Source of the DNA: an uncultured Maribacter sp.
GTDB lineage: Bacteria; Bacteroidota; Bacteroidia; Flavobacteriales; Flavobacteriaceae
Assembly: GCA_947493885.1 (NCBI GenBank)
Contig: CANLTE010000003.1
Coordinates: 62,001-126,000 of the forward strand
Length of the DNA stretch: 64,000 nt
Reading direction: 5' to 3'
Translations under genes and position numbers: made by a program
Shown here: positions 63,233-64,000 of the stretch, one piece after another
Numbering within the stretch: the first letter of the stretch is position 1
Layout of the letters: each line of letters starts with the position of its first letter
Notes under the pieces: generated by a model
Databases searched by the model: none
What the model was told of the DNA's origin: nothing
The model's input: only the letters and a program-made list of their open reading frames with translations

Positions 63233-64000
63233 ATGAATATGGAAAAAGCCAACTGGAAAACGGTAAAGGAGTTTGAAGATATCACCTATAAAAAATCTAA
63301 TGGTGTTGCCCGTATAGCGTTTAATAGACCTAACATTCGGAACGCATTTAGACCAAAAACTACAAGTGAGTTGTATGAAGCCTTTTACGATGCGCAAGAG
63401 GATACATCTATTGGAGTAGTACTGTTGTCTGCCGAAGGACCTTCAACAAAGGATGGTGTTTATTCCTTTTGTAGTGGAGGAGACCAAAAAGCAAGAGGTC
63501 ATAAAGGCTATGTTGGTGAAGACGGAATGCATCGTCTTAATATTTTAGAAGTACAACGTCTAATTAGATTTATGCCTAAGGTAGTTATAGCTGTTGTTCC
63601 AGGTTGGGCAGTAGGAGGAGGACATAGTCTTCATGTGGTGTGCGATATGACACTTGCCAGTAAAGAGCATGCCATTTTTAAACAAACTGATGCTGATGTT
63701 ACTAGTTTTGATGGTGGTTACGGTTCTGCGTATTTAGCAAAAATGGTGGGTCAGAAAAAAGCACGTGAAATTTTCTTTTTAGGACGAAATTATTCTGCTC
63801 AAGAAGCTTATGAAATGGGAATGGTAAATGCCGTAATTCCGCATGAAGAATTAGAAGATACTGCTTACCAATGGGCTCAGGAAGTATTAGAGAAATCTCC
63901 AACGTCCATAAAAATGCTAAAATTTGCTATGAACCTTACCGATGATGGTATGGTTGGTCAACAAGTTTTTGCTGGTGAGGCTACACGATTAGCGTACATG
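63233..64000 (+). CDS. menB: 1,4-dihydroxy-2-naphthoyl-CoA synthase MenB (3' end outside window)
   Basis: A crotonase-fold enzyme that closes the second ring in menaquinone synthesis. The frame runs open to the window edge, giving 256 residues of about 275-285. Seen: NRPNIRNAFRPKT, the oxyanion and active-site region FCSGGDQKARG, VVPGWAVGGGHSLHVVCD, and TSFDGGYGSAYLAK. The ATG at 63233 was chosen; a second ATG at 63239 is equally possible. Other men genes are not in view. Confidence 0.93.
   Translation, partial: MNMEKANWKTVKEFEDITYKKSNGVARIAFNRPNIRNAFRPKTTSELYEAFYDAQEDTSIGVVLLSAEGPSTKDGVYSFCSGGDQKARGHKGYVGEDGMHRLNILEVQRLIRFMPKVVIAVVPGWAVGGGHSLHVVCDMTLASKEHAIFKQTDADVTSFDGGYGSAYLAKMVGQKKAREIFFLGRNYSAQEAYEMGMVNAVIPHEELEDTAYQWAQEVLEKSPTSIKMLKFAMNLTDDGMVGQQVFAGEATRLAYM

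Noticed and set aside
1-64000. tRNA, rRNA, CRISPR arrays, prophage or insertion-sequence transposases
   Set aside because: None could be seen by reading; no regularly spaced repeats, cloverleaf-like sequences with CCA-type ends, or transposase motifs were found.

Overview
The window is AT-rich bacterial chromosome from a Bacteroidetes, most likely a member of the Flavobacteriaceae. The evidence is an LpxC-FabZ fusion, a PorX-type response regulator with a PglZ domain (type IX secretion regulation), a short primary sigma factor without region 1.1, and Bacteroidetes promoters (TTG / TAnnTTTG). Several housekeeping operons are complete. I see no rRNA, tRNA, CRISPR array or prophage.

Layout. 1-2167: two related membrane proteins of unknown function (the first cut by the window edge) flank tsaE. 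2174-4463: an XRE-type regulator and porX. 4498-11406: an HD phosphohydrolase, then an envelope cluster lpxD - lpxC/fabZ - lpxA - efp - lpxD-like - sucD ending in a strong terminator. 11527-18654: an M16 lipoprotein peptidase, then fabG - ybjQ-like - 44-aa membrane protein - VWA membrane protein - prohibitin-like protein. 18711-28243: the histidine operon hisG-D-C-B-H-A-F-IE. It opens with a leader peptide and attenuator, carries four passenger genes (three GNAT acetyltransferases and a CsaA-like protein), and is interrupted between hisC and hisB by a decayed GIY-YIG element with inverted-repeat ends. 28242-36597: surface/outer-membrane proteins, a VWA + MoxR-like AAA pair, a two-component system and a duplicated-domain lipoprotein. 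36754-48475: mostly housekeeping or generic enzymes (a TruA-like synthase, an alpha/beta hydrolase, cysE-cysM, DUF2461, an Asp-box repeat protein, DUF72, a thioesterase, an M19 dipeptidase).

48631-58343: a tightly packed six-gene unit: soluble hybrid histidine kinase with Hpt, single-domain response regulator, membrane-anchored HEAT-repeat protein with a long acidic tail, processive-type GT2 glycosyltransferase, LtaS/MdoB-like membrane transferase with a TPR tail, and a TPR + YaiO-type outer-membrane barrel. I read it as a signal-controlled surface-polysaccharide synthesis and export system; this is the best candidate here for a poorly described system. Directly after it (58398-58766) lies a small independent unit encoding two tiny paralogous proteins (32 and 33 aa) that share a YLxFxxDLNEIL core, with their own promoter and terminator. 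58793-64000: rpoD, a DUF6155-type protein, a DEAH helicase, a GT4-like glycosyltransferase and the start of menB.

All calls come from reading the sequence. Family names rest on recognised motifs and lengths; no database search was run.
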